NCBI GenBank assembly: GCA_021811265.1
Contig: JAJZPH010000007.1
Coordinates: forward strand, 1-54,727
DNA: 54,727 nt
Source: a bacterium
GTDB taxonomy: Bacteria > Chlamydiota > Chlamydiia > Chlamydiales > SM23-39
Reading direction: 5' to 3'
Positions 41,289 to 50,487 of this stretch are shown here, in pieces. A program made the translations under genes and the position numbers. Under the pieces are notes generated by a model, which saw only the letters and a list, made by a program, of their open reading frames with translations, ran no database searches and had not been told where the DNA came from. Within the stretch, counting starts at the first letter, position 1; every line of letters begins with the position of its first letter.

Positions 41289-43085
41289 ATGACAAAAAAA
41301 GCCCAGCTATCGGTCCATAGTGAAAACATTTTACCCATCATCAAACAATGGCTCTACTCGGAAAAGGAAATTTTCTTGCGAGAACTGGTCTCCAATGCAA
41401 CCGATGCCATCCAAAAACGCAAAATTCTCCAAACAGAAAAGAACTCTCTTCCCCAAACCGAGCCATTCCGCATTGATATCACCACCGACTCTCAAAAGAA
41501 AACAGTGACCATCTCCGACAATGGAATTGGCATGAGCGCAGAAGAGGTGGAAAAATATATTGCTCAAATTGCCTTTTCAGGCGCTCGGGAATTTATGGAA
41601 AAATACCGCACAGATGCTTCTGCGATTATTGGCCATTTTGGTCTTGGCTTTTTTTCTTCCTACATGGTAGCCGATAGAGTAGAAATTCAGACGCTTTCCT
41701 ACAAAGAAGATGCAGAGCCTGTCTTCTGGAGCTGCGACGGCTCTTCTGAATACTCGATCGATGTAGGAATAAGGACAAAAGTGGGAACCGACGTTATTCT
41801 CTATTTGGGCAAAGAGCATGAGGAGTTTCTCGAAGCCAATCAACTCCATAAACTTTTAAGACGCTACTCCCCCTACCTCCCTTTTCCCATCTACCTAAAC
41901 AATAACCAGATCAATACAAGCGAACCTCTGTGGGTAAAAAACGCCTCCGACATCTCGGAAAAAGAGGCTCTGGAATTTTACCGCGAACTCTACCCTTTTG
42001 AACCAGATCCCGTGTTTTGGCTCACGCTAAACATCGATTTTCCCTTTGCCGTCAAAGGGGTTCTTTTCTTTCCCAAAATTACCTCTCAATTTGACTACGC
42101 AAAAACCAGCTTAAAACTTTTTTGCAATCGCGTTTTTGTCTCCGACAACTGCAAAGACCTTCTTCCCGATTATCTCACGATCTTGCGAGGAGCTATCGAT
42201 AGCCCCGACATCCCTCTCAACGTATCGCGCAGCCATTTACAAATGGACAAAAACGTACGCCAGCTCTCCTCTCACATCGCAAAAAAAATCGCCGACCATC
42301 TGCTTCATCGTTACCAAACAGACAAAGAAACTTTCATCTCTCAATGGAAAGATCTAGAGCCCATCATTAAGCTGGGCATTTTACAAGATGAAAAATTTTA
42401 CGAACGCGCCAAAGATTTTCTCATCTGGAAAACCAGCACAGGTTCTTGGATTACCCTGGGTGAAATCGCATCCGATGGCAAAAAAATCTTTTACACCCAG
42501 TTAGAAAAAAGCCCAATCCTCGATATCTACCACCAAAAAAATCTGCCCGTTCTTTTCATCAATCACCATATCGACACAGCACTCATCTCCTTTTTAGAGC
42601 GAAAACAATCCCTTTCCTTTCAGCGCATCGATGGAGCTATCGATGAGTCCCTGCTAGACAGCTCTCGAGAAAAAAACCTCTTAGACACAGATGGAAGGAC
42701 AGAATCCTCCAAAATTGCAGATTTTGTACGAGCCTCCCTTTCTGAGCCCGATCTTGAAGTAGAAGCCAAAAGCCTCTCTTCTGACGAGCTTCCTGCCTTC
42801 ATTCTTCTAAAAGAAGAAGAAAGGCGCCTTCGCGATTACATGAACCTTACGCAAACCTCTCAAAAAGAGCTCCCTGCAAAAAAGACCTTTGTCGTAAACA
42901 CCAATAACAATCTCATTATCAAAGCATTGCAATTAAAAGCCCTCAACCCAGAGCTTGCAACCTCGTTAATGCGTCACCTCTACCAGCTCTCTTTACTTTC
43001 TCAGAAGGAGTTGAGCTCCGAGGAGTTGCAAGAGTTTTCCCACTCCTCGACCAAGCTCTTATCCCAGCTTTCCACACTTATTTAA
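41289..43085 (+). CDS. htpG: Chaperone HtpG (Hsp90)
   Basis: The start is the ATG at 41289 with AGAGAGGA upstream; the frame stays open 27 codons further back. The 598-residue product has the GHKL ATPase N-terminal domain with RELVSNATDAIQK, SDNGIGMSAEEVEKY and GHFGLGFFSSYMVADRVE. The middle domain contains RGAIDSPDIPLNVSRSHLQ and a C-terminal dimerisation region follows. It is about 25 residues shorter than E. coli HtpG. As I recall, C. trachomatis lacks htpG. It promotes folding under stress; no CIRCE was seen before it. Confidence 0.95.
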   Translation: MTKKAQLSVHSENILPIIKQWLYSEKEIFLRELVSNATDAIQKRKILQTEKNSLPQTEPFRIDITTDSQKKTVTISDNGIGMSAEEVEKYIAQIAFSGAREFMEKYRTDASAIIGHFGLGFFSSYMVADRVEIQTLSYKEDAEPVFWSCDGSSEYSIDVGIRTKVGTDVILYLGKEHEEFLEANQLHKLLRRYSPYLPFPIYLNNNQINTSEPLWVKNASDISEKEALEFYRELYPFEPDPVFWLTLNIDFPFAVKGVLFFPKITSQFDYAKTSLKLFCNRVFVSDNCKDLLPDYLTILRGAIDSPDIPLNVSRSHLQMDKNVRQLSSHIAKKIADHLLHRYQTDKETFISQWKDLEPIIKLGILQDEKFYERAKDFLIWKTSTGSWITLGEIASDGKKIFYTQLEKSPILDIYHQKNLPVLFINHHIDTALISFLERKQSLSFQRIDGAIDESLLDSSREKNLLDTDGRTESSKIADFVRASLSEPDLEVEAKSLSSDELPAFILLKEEERRLRDYMNLTQTSQKELPAKKTFVVNTNNNLIIKALQLKALNPELATSLMRHLYQLSLLSQKELSSEELQEFSHSSTKLLSQLSTLI

Positions 43086-43171
43086 AATAATCAATATTAG
43101 TAACAATCTTATTGCAAAATATAATAATTTTTATTATAATTGTAATAATCTAATTAAAAATAGAGATATAT

Positions 43172-46105
43172 ATGGCAACAATTCCAGAAAAACACTCTTT
43201 AACACTTTGGACCCCAAGCGAGCGTCATTTTCTTGCCCCGGACATTCTGCAAGAGTGCGAAGGCAATGAGATTAGTCGATTGCGTAAAAACCCTGTTTTT
43301 CAAAGAGAAGTTTCCTCAAGAGGAGGCAATGTAGAAAAAGTCTCCTTTGTTGCACGCGAATCTTTTAATGAATTTGAGGTCCATCTCCCTTCTGGCAATG
43401 ATTTCATCCTCTCTTGCGAGGGGAGCGAAGAGCTAGCACAAATCCGCGAAGATCTCTTTGCAAGAGTCAAACGCAATCTGCAAATGCGCCAGGTAGAAAT
43501 TTTAGATCCACAATCAGAACCTGCTCGAAGCCCAAGCAGATCGAGCCAAGAAGAAGGCTATCCCCAAACACCAGGGCAAACAGAGAGATCCATCGAACGC
43601 ATCGGGCAACTTTTTCAAGAGACGCTCGAGCATGTGCATCAAGAGCGTGAAACTGCCCTGCAAAGACTCGTTGATATGAATCGAGAGCTTATGGGTCTTT
43701 TAAGGGAATTGCTATCTGAGCACAGCCGCTACCCTCTTCGAGGAGCGTCACCATCCGCAGCGCCTTCTTTCGAAGCGCTCGCACAAATGGAGGGGCAGTT
43801 AAAAGATGCCCAAGATGAAATTGCTCGTCTTCGACAAGCTGAGAAAGAAAGAGAAGATTCAACCCAACGATTGCAGCAAGACCTCCAACAAGTTCAAGAA
43901 GAAAAAGACGCTATAGAAGCACATGCCTCTTCTCAAGCAAAAGAGGTTGCGAGATTAAAAGCAGATCAAGAAGAAATTCAAGCACAATTAGCCAAACACG
44001 AGCAGGAAAAAGAGGCGTCCACAGCTGCAACTTCAAAATTGACAGAACAACTAAAAGAAGCACAAGAACAATTACAAAAGGAGCAGGAATCTTCTCAAAA
44101 AGCAAGGGAAACTCTCGAAGGACGCATAGGAGAATTAACAAAAGCTTCCGACGCAGAGCGCACACAACATGAAGCATCCATGCAAAAGCAAGCGCTTGCA
44201 ACTGCCAAAAAAACAGAAGAATTGCAACAGCAACTAAAATCTCTTAAGACAACCAGCGACAAAACAATCGCCGATCTCAGAGATCATGTGCAATCACAAG
44301 CTCAAGAAGCTGCAGAAAGAGAGCCGTTGATCCAGAAGCTAAAAGAAAAACTCAAAAAAGGCCAAGCAGAAAGAACAAAAGTAGAACAACGCGCCTCATC
44401 TCAAGAACAAGAAGTTGAAAGATTACAAACGGCACAAAGAGAAGTTAAGGAAAAATTAACTAAGCTCTCACAGGAAAAAGAAAAATCTACAGCTACCATT
44501 TCAGATCTGACAGAACAACTAGAACGAGTACAAGCACAATTGAAAGAAGCACAGGCAAAATATAAAGAGACACTGAGAGAAAGGGATCAAGACCTAGAAG
44601 CTGCCCAAAAAACAACAAAAGATTTGCAGCAGCAACTCGAATCTCTCGAAACAAAAACAATCGCTACGCTTCAAAAAGAAATTGCAGAGCTACAATCACA
44701 AACTCGAGCAGCTGCAGAAAGAGAGCCGTTGATCCAGCGGCTAAAAGAAGACCTCACGAAAATCCAAAAAGAAAAAGCCGCAGCAGAAGATCTTTCCTCT
44801 GCTCAAATAGAGAAACTTAAAAGGCTGCAAGCCGCTCAAGGAAAACTCGAGGAAGAATTAGCCAAACTCGCAGAAGAAAAATCTAAAGATACAACCACAA
44901 TTTTAGAACTAACAAAACAACTACAACAAGCACACACGACCATCGAAAAATTGCAACAAAAACAGCAACAACTAGAAGGCCGAATAAAGTTTTTGCAAGA
45001 AAGCGCCCAAAAAGCTCAACTTCTAGAACAAAAGCTCCGAGAAGAGCAGATTTCTTCACTACAAGCACAAGTTCAATTGCCGGAAGCAGAATCCCAGCCC
45101 AAATCGCCACAACCTCAACAAGCTATTGCAATTGATCGAAGCTCCGGTGGAGAAGACTCTGCCGACACACGCGCTATTCAAGAATTAATAGAAGGATTAC
45201 TTCCTGTTTCCTCTGACAGCAGCCCCGACAGCTCCATGAGTGGTGATGCTACAGCAGAAGCAGCGCCGTCGGCCACTCTCACAGTTTCCCTTGATTCAAC
45301 ACAACAATCCCATTTCCAATCTTTACTACGATTGACAAACCCTAGCTACATACCACCTATTTCTAGCCAAGAACACCATGAAAAACAAATCATTCACTCC
45401 TTGCTCGAACTTTCCGCTCTCTTGCGCAAGGGAGAAAAAACTCCTTTTCAAACTTGGAGAAACGAGTTTTTTTCTCAAAAAGAAAAAAATCAAGCTGCTA
45501 GAAAAATTTCAATGAGTTTGAACCGCAGGATCACTCCTAAAAAACTAAGAGACGCACTCCAAAATCCAGATTTTTTCATCTACGTAACTTCTATGCAAAA
45601 ACTTCGTCAATGCACTTTATCTCTTCTAGCAACACGTAATGCGCAGGAAGCTGCTTCGTTTCGAAACACGCGTCTACTTCAGATATTACCTTCTCACAAC
45701 GCACTCGCAAGGCAAAAAAAACAAGCAATTGACCTCTGTCGAAAAGATCTGAGTCCAACTGGAAACTCACATAAGAAAATCTTGCAACTTCTAAATCAAC
45801 TGCCCAACGATCCAAAACAAGAAGATGCTATTATTTCTCAGCTCAGAGCAATGTTTCCAACTCTTGATCAAAAGCCCGTAGGAATTATCGAAAAGTTTTT
45901 ACTAGAATACAAAAGACTTTCTGACAGGGAAGCCCTCAACCAGTCACTCGAAACTCTCGCAGAAGCAATAAGAGACAAGCTTGCAGAAATCTATGAAGCT
46001 CTTTCAAGTGTGCAAATAGTAGAAGATTCATCATCCTCTGCTTCAACACCAACAAAATCTCCTACAAGAAGAGCGTCCTTTCCTATAAGCCCTAGAAAAA
46101 AATAA
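43172..46105 (+). CDS. Large coiled-coil protein with internal repeats, candidate secreted or structural
   Basis: The 977-residue product has a short folded N-terminal part (1-110), a Pro/Ser linker (115-140), a long coiled coil at about 200-635, a Ser/Asp-rich linker (about 655-700), a helical C-terminal domain (about 705-950) and a Ser/Thr/Pro/Arg tail (STPTKSPTRRASFPISPRKK). The coiled coil contains three related blocks starting near residues 252, 408 and 541 (ASSQAKEVARL, ASSQEQEVERL, SSAQIEKLKRL), each followed by E-K-rich heptads; AAEREPLIQ repeats at 380 and 514. There is no signal peptide. Type III effectors and tether proteins in chlamydiae have this form; a cytoskeletal role is also possible. 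No named family is recognised. Confidence 0.75.
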   Translation: MATIPEKHSLTLWTPSERHFLAPDILQECEGNEISRLRKNPVFQREVSSRGGNVEKVSFVARESFNEFEVHLPSGNDFILSCEGSEELAQIREDLFARVKRNLQMRQVEILDPQSEPARSPSRSSQEEGYPQTPGQTERSIERIGQLFQETLEHVHQERETALQRLVDMNRELMGLLRELLSEHSRYPLRGASPSAAPSFEALAQMEGQLKDAQDEIARLRQAEKEREDSTQRLQQDLQQVQEEKDAIEAHASSQAKEVARLKADQEEIQAQLAKHEQEKEASTAATSKLTEQLKEAQEQLQKEQESSQKARETLEGRIGELTKASDAERTQHEASMQKQALATAKKTEELQQQLKSLKTTSDKTIADLRDHVQSQAQEAAEREPLIQKLKEKLKKGQAERTKVEQRASSQEQEVERLQTAQREVKEKLTKLSQEKEKSTATISDLTEQLERVQAQLKEAQAKYKETLRERDQDLEAAQKTTKDLQQQLESLETKTIATLQKEIAELQSQTRAAAEREPLIQRLKEDLTKIQKEKAAAEDLSSAQIEKLKRLQAAQGKLEEELAKLAEEKSKDTTTILELTKQLQQAHTTIEKLQQKQQQLEGRIKFLQESAQKAQLLEQKLREEQISSLQAQVQLPEAESQPKSPQPQQAIAIDRSSGGEDSADTRAIQELIEGLLPVSSDSSPDSSMSGDATAEAAPSATLTVSLDSTQQSHFQSLLRLTNPSYIPPISSQEHHEKQIIHSLLELSALLRKGEKTPFQTWRNEFFSQKEKNQAARKISMSLNRRITPKKLRDALQNPDFFIYVTSMQKLRQCTLSLLATRNAQEAASFRNTRLLQILPSHNALARQKKQAIDLCRKDLSPTGNSHKKILQLLNQLPNDPKQEDAIISQLRAMFPTLDQKPVGIIEKFLLEYKRLSDREALNQSLETLAEAIRDKLAEIYEALSSVQIVEDSSSSASTPTKSPTRRASFPISPRKK

Positions 46106-46133
46106 GCTCTCTCAACCAGGTGGCGAGAGAGCT
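46105..46133 (-). terminator. Terminator between the coiled-coil gene and yajC
   Basis: AGCTCTCTC and GAGAGAGCT form a 9-bp stem with an 11-base loop. On the minus strand the stem is followed directly by TATTTTTTTC, giving a rho-independent terminator for yajC. It overlaps the coiled-coil stop codon, so it may also act on the convergent transcript. Confidence 0.75.
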
Positions 46134-46162
46134 CATAAATAAAATTTTTCGAATGAGAAAAA

Positions 46163-46558
46163 TTACTCTGCGGATACTTCTTCTTTTTCTTTCGCATCTT
46201 TTGCATTCTCTTCAGCAGAGCAGGGCTGAACATCGGAAATGGCACCTTTCAAGAATTCAACTTTGGCACCATCAAACATCTTGAGAATGACCGTCGTATC
46301 GGTAATGCGCGACACTGTTCCAATAATGCCCATGGCAGTCACGCGATCGCCCTTCTTGAGAGAGCTACGAAGCTCTTCCGCTTTTTTTCTTCTCTTTTGT
46401 TCCGGTCTCCAGAGGATGAAATAGAAAAATACAAGCGCTATACCAATCATAATAAACGTTTGCATGTAATTGCCAGAAGAAGAGGCAGCTGGAGCTGCTG
46501 CTTCATCAGCAAAAAGAGGAGCTGCTAACAGTGAGAAAAAAGAAACAATTTTTTTCAT
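46163..46558 (-). CDS. yajC: Preprotein translocase accessory subunit YajC
   Basis: The 131-residue product has a signal-like N-terminus (MKKIVSFFSLLAAPLFADEA), a membrane helix at about 31-50 (YMQTFIMIGIALVFFYFILW), then RPEQKRRKK and a small folded domain with GDRVTAMGIIGTVSRI. RPEQKRRK followed by GDxVxTxGGI is the YajC signature. It associates with SecDF/SecYEG. SecDF is not in the window. The extra N-terminal hydrophobic segment is longer than in E. coli. The acidic tail (EENAKDAKEKEEV) is low complexity. Confidence 0.92.
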   Translation of the reverse strand: MKKIVSFFSLLAAPLFADEAAAPAASSSGNYMQTFIMIGIALVFFYFILWRPEQKRRKKAEELRSSLKKGDRVTAMGIIGTVSRITDTTVILKMFDGAKVEFLKGAISDVQPCSAEENAKDAKEKEEVSAE

Positions 46559-46628
46559 AAAAGTCCATCCAATGGTTTATTCTTTAATGAGGCTAATTCT
46601 ACTCTAAAAGAAGGTAAAAAGCAAGCAT

Positions 46629-48083
46629 TTAAAAGTCTATTTTTGAAGAAAGCCTTTCAAGTAAAACAATATTTTCAATGTGAGGAGTGTGCGGAAACTG
46701 GTCTATCGGCTGAATTTTCGCCACGCGATAGTGCAATTGGAGGCTTTTGATATTTTCTATTTGCGTTGCGGGATTGCAGGAGATGTATAAAAGAATTTTT
46801 GGTTTTATAAGCAGGATCTGCTCGATTGCCAGCGCATCCAGCCCACCTCGAGGGGGATCCACCACGACAATATCAGGCAATGTAAACTGCGGGTCTTTCC
46901 TGAAACGCGTAAGAAGTTCCCCTGCATCTCCCTCATGGATAGAAAAATTTTCAATTCCATTCAGAAGAAGATTTTTCCGTCCGTCTTCTACCGCATGTGC
47001 ATTTTCTTCAATGCCAATGACTTTATGCACAAAAGGCGCAAAGAGCATACCAACGGCCCCGCTGCCGCAATAGAGATCTAAAAGAGTGTCGGTCGGTTTT
47101 GGCCGAACCATTTCCAGAGCGCGTAAAAAAAGTTTTTGCGCTTGGAGTGTATTGGGCTGAAAAAAAGAGGAAGGACTGATGGTAAATAAAAGCTCTCTGT
47201 GACCCAAACAAAGCTTTTCTTTGATGTGATCTTGGCCATACAACATTTTTTCTTCAAAAACGGTCTCTTCTCCGGCTTGTGCTTTATGCAGACGCAAAAA
47301 AATACTCACCCCCTCTCCTACCGTATTCACCACCATCTGCACAAAAGACTCGATTTTTTCTTCCAATGCAAGAATCTCTTCTGGATGAGAAAGCGTTAAA
47401 ATCACCATTTTTTCGCCTGTATTTTTCCCCTCGCGCAAGGTCAACGTGCGTAGACATCCTCGGTTTTCCAAAGGACAATAGGCAGACAAAGCGCTCTCTT
47501 CCCACCACTTGCGCGTGGCATTGAGAAGATCCGAAAACCAAAAACTTGCCAAAAAGCACTTATGGATGTTGAACACGTAGCGCTTAGCTCGTGCAATCAT
47601 CAGACCCAAATAGCGCATTCCTCCTCTATTCTCAGAAAAGGAAAATTCCATCTTATTGCGATAGTGAAAGCAAGGATCGCACGCAATGATGGGAAAAAGC
47701 TCGCTTTGTGGAAAAAAGTCTCTAAAAGTTGTGCCAATGATGCGCTCTTTTTCTTTCAGCTGCTCTCTATATTCCATGCATTGCCAGCTGCAGCCCCCGC
47801 ACATCGTCGCATGTTCGCAATGAGCCTGGACACGAAAAGGAGATGGAGTCAAAATTTCTACAAGTCTTCCCTTCACCACCCTTTTTCTTTTTTTCCGAAG
47901 ATCGGCGATCACCCGGTCTTGAGGCATGGTATGGGGTATTTCTACTCTCGAAGGAAGCTGGCCTTCCTCAAGAACCACCCTTCCAGCGCCGTCGCCTTTT
48001 TTAGTAAAAGTCTCAATGAGAATTTCTTTTTGCATAGAGAAAAAATCTATCGGAATTGGGCCAAGAAAGCAATGAATTTTCAT
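46629..48083 (-). CDS. RNA m5U methyltransferase, TrmA/RlmC/RlmD family
   Basis: The product of up to 484 residues has a TRAM-like N-terminal barrel (IETFTKKGDGAGRVV), a Fe-S cysteine pattern (CEHATMCGGCSW), then the SAM domain with DLYCGSGAVGMLFA, VVDPPRGGLD and the catalytic-Cys motif LYISCNPATQ. Enzymes of this family make 5-methyluridine in tRNA (U54) or 23S rRNA; the exact target cannot be assigned. The ATG at 48083 is used, but one at 48035 (MQKEILIETF) fits family N-termini better; neither has a clear Shine-Dalgarno. Confidence 0.88.
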   Translation of the reverse strand: MKIHCFLGPIPIDFFSMQKEILIETFTKKGDGAGRVVLEEGQLPSRVEIPHTMPQDRVIADLRKKRKRVVKGRLVEILTPSPFRVQAHCEHATMCGGCSWQCMEYREQLKEKERIIGTTFRDFFPQSELFPIIACDPCFHYRNKMEFSFSENRGGMRYLGLMIARAKRYVFNIHKCFLASFWFSDLLNATRKWWEESALSAYCPLENRGCLRTLTLREGKNTGEKMVILTLSHPEEILALEEKIESFVQMVVNTVGEGVSIFLRLHKAQAGEETVFEEKMLYGQDHIKEKLCLGHRELLFTISPSSFFQPNTLQAQKLFLRALEMVRPKPTDTLLDLYCGSGAVGMLFAPFVHKVIGIEENAHAVEDGRKNLLLNGIENFSIHEGDAGELLTRFRKDPQFTLPDIVVVDPPRGGLDALAIEQILLIKPKILLYISCNPATQIENIKSLQLHYRVAKIQPIDQFPHTPHIENIVLLERLSSKIDF

Positions 48084-48209
48084 CACAAGGGAACTCTGTC
48101 CCCCCTTCCCTAGCCAAGGGACTTGCTCCTTGAAAAATCTCTAAGCCAAAAATTTTTTCATTTTCTTTTGAAAAAAAATCTGCAAAAATAAATTTGAGGT
48201 TTTTTTACT

Positions 48210-48986
48210 ATGCAGATTTTTCGTTTCCTTTTTTTGTTTCTTTTTTCCGCTCCTCTTTTCGGAGCCTTTGTGGGCAATCCCGCCAATCCCCTACTTTTTA
48301 AAAAAGGGTTGATTTTTCAAAAACCCCATCTGGTCTTTCGTGCGGGCTACATTTTTGACGATATCTACCAAGGAAGGCTGCGCGATCGGGTGAAAATTCA
48401 AGGATCCACGCCCACCCATCTTGCCCTTCGAAGCAATTTGGGGATCGTCACTCTTACCCTAACCAAACATGCTGATTTTTATGGATTCGTCGGAGAGTCC
48501 ATGATGAGTGTGGACAGATCCATTTTTTCTTCTTCTCACCTTGCTTGGGGAGGGGGTGTCAAACTTTCCCTCTTACATCTACACCACTGGGTCTTCGGCG
48601 GCGATGTAAAATATTTTAATACATCACCCTCTATTCACCACTTGCTCATAGATCAAAAACCAGCAACCATTGTCACCTCTTTTTCTCTTCGTTATGAAGA
48701 GTGGCAAGGTGCTTTTCTTGTCTCTTACGGAGACAAATTCCTAATTCCTTATGGAGGAGTTTCCTATCTTTTTGCTACATTCACTCCAGAGCCCAACAGC
48801 GGTTTATTGCAAATCCCAGGACAACAAGATTTAATCGACTTTCGCTCACGTGCAAGTGAAAATCGTCACAAATGGGGAATGGTACTTGGAGTTTCGCTTG
48901 CGGCCAATGAAAAAGCCGCTCTTAATCTCGAATCTCGCCTCTTTGGCCAAAATGCCTATACGGTTAGCGGAGAGATGCGCTTTTAA
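48210..48986 (+). CDS. MOMP-like outer-membrane porin, small form
   Basis: The 258-residue product starts with a signal peptide (MQIFRFLFLFLFSAPLFGA) and the mature N-terminus FVGNPANPLL, which resembles the PVGNPAEPSL start of chlamydial MOMP. The remainder is rich in Tyr, Gly, His and alternating hydrophobic residues, fits beta-strands, and ends in Phe (EMRF) as required for barrel insertion. It is much shorter than MOMP (about 390 residues) and has fewer cysteines. Environmental chlamydiae such as Simkania carry expanded MOMP-like families. It is the last gene before the island-like cassette. Confidence 0.75.
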   Translation: MQIFRFLFLFLFSAPLFGAFVGNPANPLLFKKGLIFQKPHLVFRAGYIFDDIYQGRLRDRVKIQGSTPTHLALRSNLGIVTLTLTKHADFYGFVGESMMSVDRSIFSSSHLAWGGGVKLSLLHLHHWVFGGDVKYFNTSPSIHHLLIDQKPATIVTSFSLRYEEWQGAFLVSYGDKFLIPYGGVSYLFATFTPEPNSGLLQIPGQQDLIDFRSRASENRHKWGMVLGVSLAANEKAALNLESRLFGQNAYTVSGEMRF

Positions 48987-49013
48987 AATCACTGCAATTA
49001 AAAAGTAAGTGTT

Positions 49014-49038
49014 CGCCTCCCTTCTTCGTCGGGAGGTG
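49014..49038 (+). promoter_or_regulatory. Hairpin sequestering the micro-ORF Shine-Dalgarno
   Basis: CGCCTCCC (49014-49021) pairs with GGGAGGTG (49031-49038) through 8 base pairs including one G-U, with a 9-base loop. The 3' arm is the strong ribosome binding site of the micro-ORF starting at 49043. Closing the stem would block translation of the micro-ORF and, through coupling, the glycosyltransferase. There is no T-run after it, so it does not look like a terminator for the porin gene. Confidence 0.55.
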
Positions 49039-49042
49039 AAAA

Positions 49043-49108
49043 ATGAAGGAACTAAAAGCTCATCAGAAATTATGCAAACAACTTGAAAAAATCGGATTTG
49101 GACAGTGA
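49043..49108 (+). CDS. 21-codon micro-ORF upstream of the glycosyltransferase
   Basis: ATG at 49043 follows GGGAGGTG with a short spacer and encodes MKELKAHQKLCKQLEKIGFG plus Q. Its TGA overlaps the ATG of the next gene (TGATG), typical of translational coupling. The peptide is basic and helical. It could be a leader peptide whose translation opens the downstream start, or the relic of a longer gene. A functional peptide is not shown. Confidence 0.5.
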   Translation: MKELKAHQKLCKQLEKIGFGQ

Positions 49109-50487
49109 TGAAAATATTGAAAATAATTCATGGCTATCCGATGCGTTATAATGCTGGTTCAGAAATTTACAGTCAAATTCTGTGTCAAAAATTAGCCGAT
49201 AAACATATCGTCAACGTATTTACTCGCTTAGATAATCCCTTTGCTCCTGATTATTCGCTGCACCAGGAGGTAGATGAAAAGGATTCTCGCGTCAAACTAC
49301 ACTTAATCAATCTTCCCTTAGAAAAGCATCGTTATCAATATCAGATCCCTGAAGTTGATCAACAATTTTCCAAAATAATAAAAATTTTTCAGCCAGATAT
49401 TGTTCATATTGGGCACCTTCACCACCTATCAATTTCAATCGTCAACGAAATACCACAAAAAACTCCAATCATTTATACCCTTCACGATTATTGGCTGATG
49501 TGCCCCAGGGGGCAATTCATTCAACAATTTCCCTACAATATCGGCGATGCATGGGCTGTGTGTGATAAACAAGAAAATCTTAAGTGCGCTACTCATTGTT
49601 ATTTCGGAAATTTTTCCGGTGCGGCAAAAAACTTTTCATTAGAAAGCAACTACTGGGGCTCTTGGGTGCAACGCAGAATGGAATATATTAAAACGATTAG
49701 AGAACGTATCGATTATTTTATTGCCCCCTCAAAATATTTACTTAATAGGTACTGTACTGATTTTGGAGTTCCGCGAGAGAAATTAATTTATCTCGATTAC
49801 GGATTCGAGCTTGCTCGTTTAAAAGGACGCTGCCGAACACCAAATGAACCCTTTACTTTTGGTTATATTGGTACTCATATTCCGGCCAAGGGAATCCAGC
49901 TCCTAATTAAAGCCTTCGGCAAACTTAAAGGAAAAGCTCTGCTGCGTATTTGGGGTCGTTCAAGGGGAGAAAACACGAAAGCCTTGCAATCACTGGCTCA
50001 TGAATTGCCAAGGGATATTTGTGAAAGAATTGAGTGGTTGCCTGAATATGATAACCAGCAAATCGTTCGTGATGTATTTAACAATGTTGATGTAATAGTA
50101 GTCCCATCTATTTGGATGGAAAACTCTCCTCTGGTAATTCATGAGGCGTTACAAGCAAGAATACCGGTAATTACTGCCAATGCCGGAGGCATGTCTGAAT
50201 ATATTCATCATAATGTTAATGGCCTACTATTTAAGCATCGCGATTACGAGAGTCTGGTAGCAGAAATGCAAGTTTTGCTCGATCATCCTGAAGTGGCTAC
50301 TAAATTAGGCGCCAAAGGCTATTTGGGGTCCAGAAGTGGCGATGTCATTGACATAAATGAGCATGTTTTATCAGTAGAAAATATTTATGAAATGGCGCTA
50401 TCCCAACACTACTTGAACAATCGGAATAAAAGGCATGAAAAAACAAAATGGATTTTGGAGAATCACGTTCGACACCAACCCCAATGA
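49108..50487 (+). CDS. Glycosyltransferase family 4
   Basis: The 459-residue product has the GT-B fold. The N-terminal half has HGYPMRYNAGSEIYSQIL (donor-loop glycine region), PDIVHIGHLHHLS and IIYTLHDYWLMCPRG. The C-terminal half has FGYIGTHIPAKGIQLLIKAF and the nucleotide-sugar site VPSIWMENSPLVIHEALQARIPV with the E-x7-E type pattern and GGMSEYI. It transfers a sugar from an NDP-sugar to an unknown acceptor. No membrane segments, so it is cytoplasmic. It overlaps the next gene by 53 bases and is coupled to the micro-ORF. The cassette looks AT-richer and uses more AAT/TTA-type codons than the flanking genes by eye. Confidence 0.85.
   Translation: MKILKIIHGYPMRYNAGSEIYSQILCQKLADKHIVNVFTRLDNPFAPDYSLHQEVDEKDSRVKLHLINLPLEKHRYQYQIPEVDQQFSKIIKIFQPDIVHIGHLHHLSISIVNEIPQKTPIIYTLHDYWLMCPRGQFIQQFPYNIGDAWAVCDKQENLKCATHCYFGNFSGAAKNFSLESNYWGSWVQRRMEYIKTIRERIDYFIAPSKYLLNRYCTDFGVPREKLIYLDYGFELARLKGRCRTPNEPFTFGYIGTHIPAKGIQLLIKAFGKLKGKALLRIWGRSRGENTKALQSLAHELPRDICERIEWLPEYDNQQIVRDVFNNVDVIVVPSIWMENSPLVIHEALQARIPVITANAGGMSEYIHHNVNGLLFKHRDYESLVAEMQVLLDHPEVATKLGAKGYLGSRSGDVIDINEHVLSVENIYEMALSQHYLNNRNKRHEKTKWILENHVRHQPQ

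Noticed and set aside
43911-45110. Hydrophobic minus-strand ORFs within the coiled-coil gene
   Set aside because: The Leu/Val-rich composition is what the antisense of Gln/Glu/Lys codons gives.
45105-45125. CRISPR or tandem DNA repeats in the coiled-coil gene
   Set aside because: Repeats are at protein level with diverged DNA; no regular spacer-repeat pattern.
50435-50487. Frameshift merging the glycosyltransferase and radical SAM genes
   Set aside because: The 53-base overlap is in a different frame, both proteins have complete family domains, and the radical SAM start is an ATG; coupling explains it better than a broken fusion.
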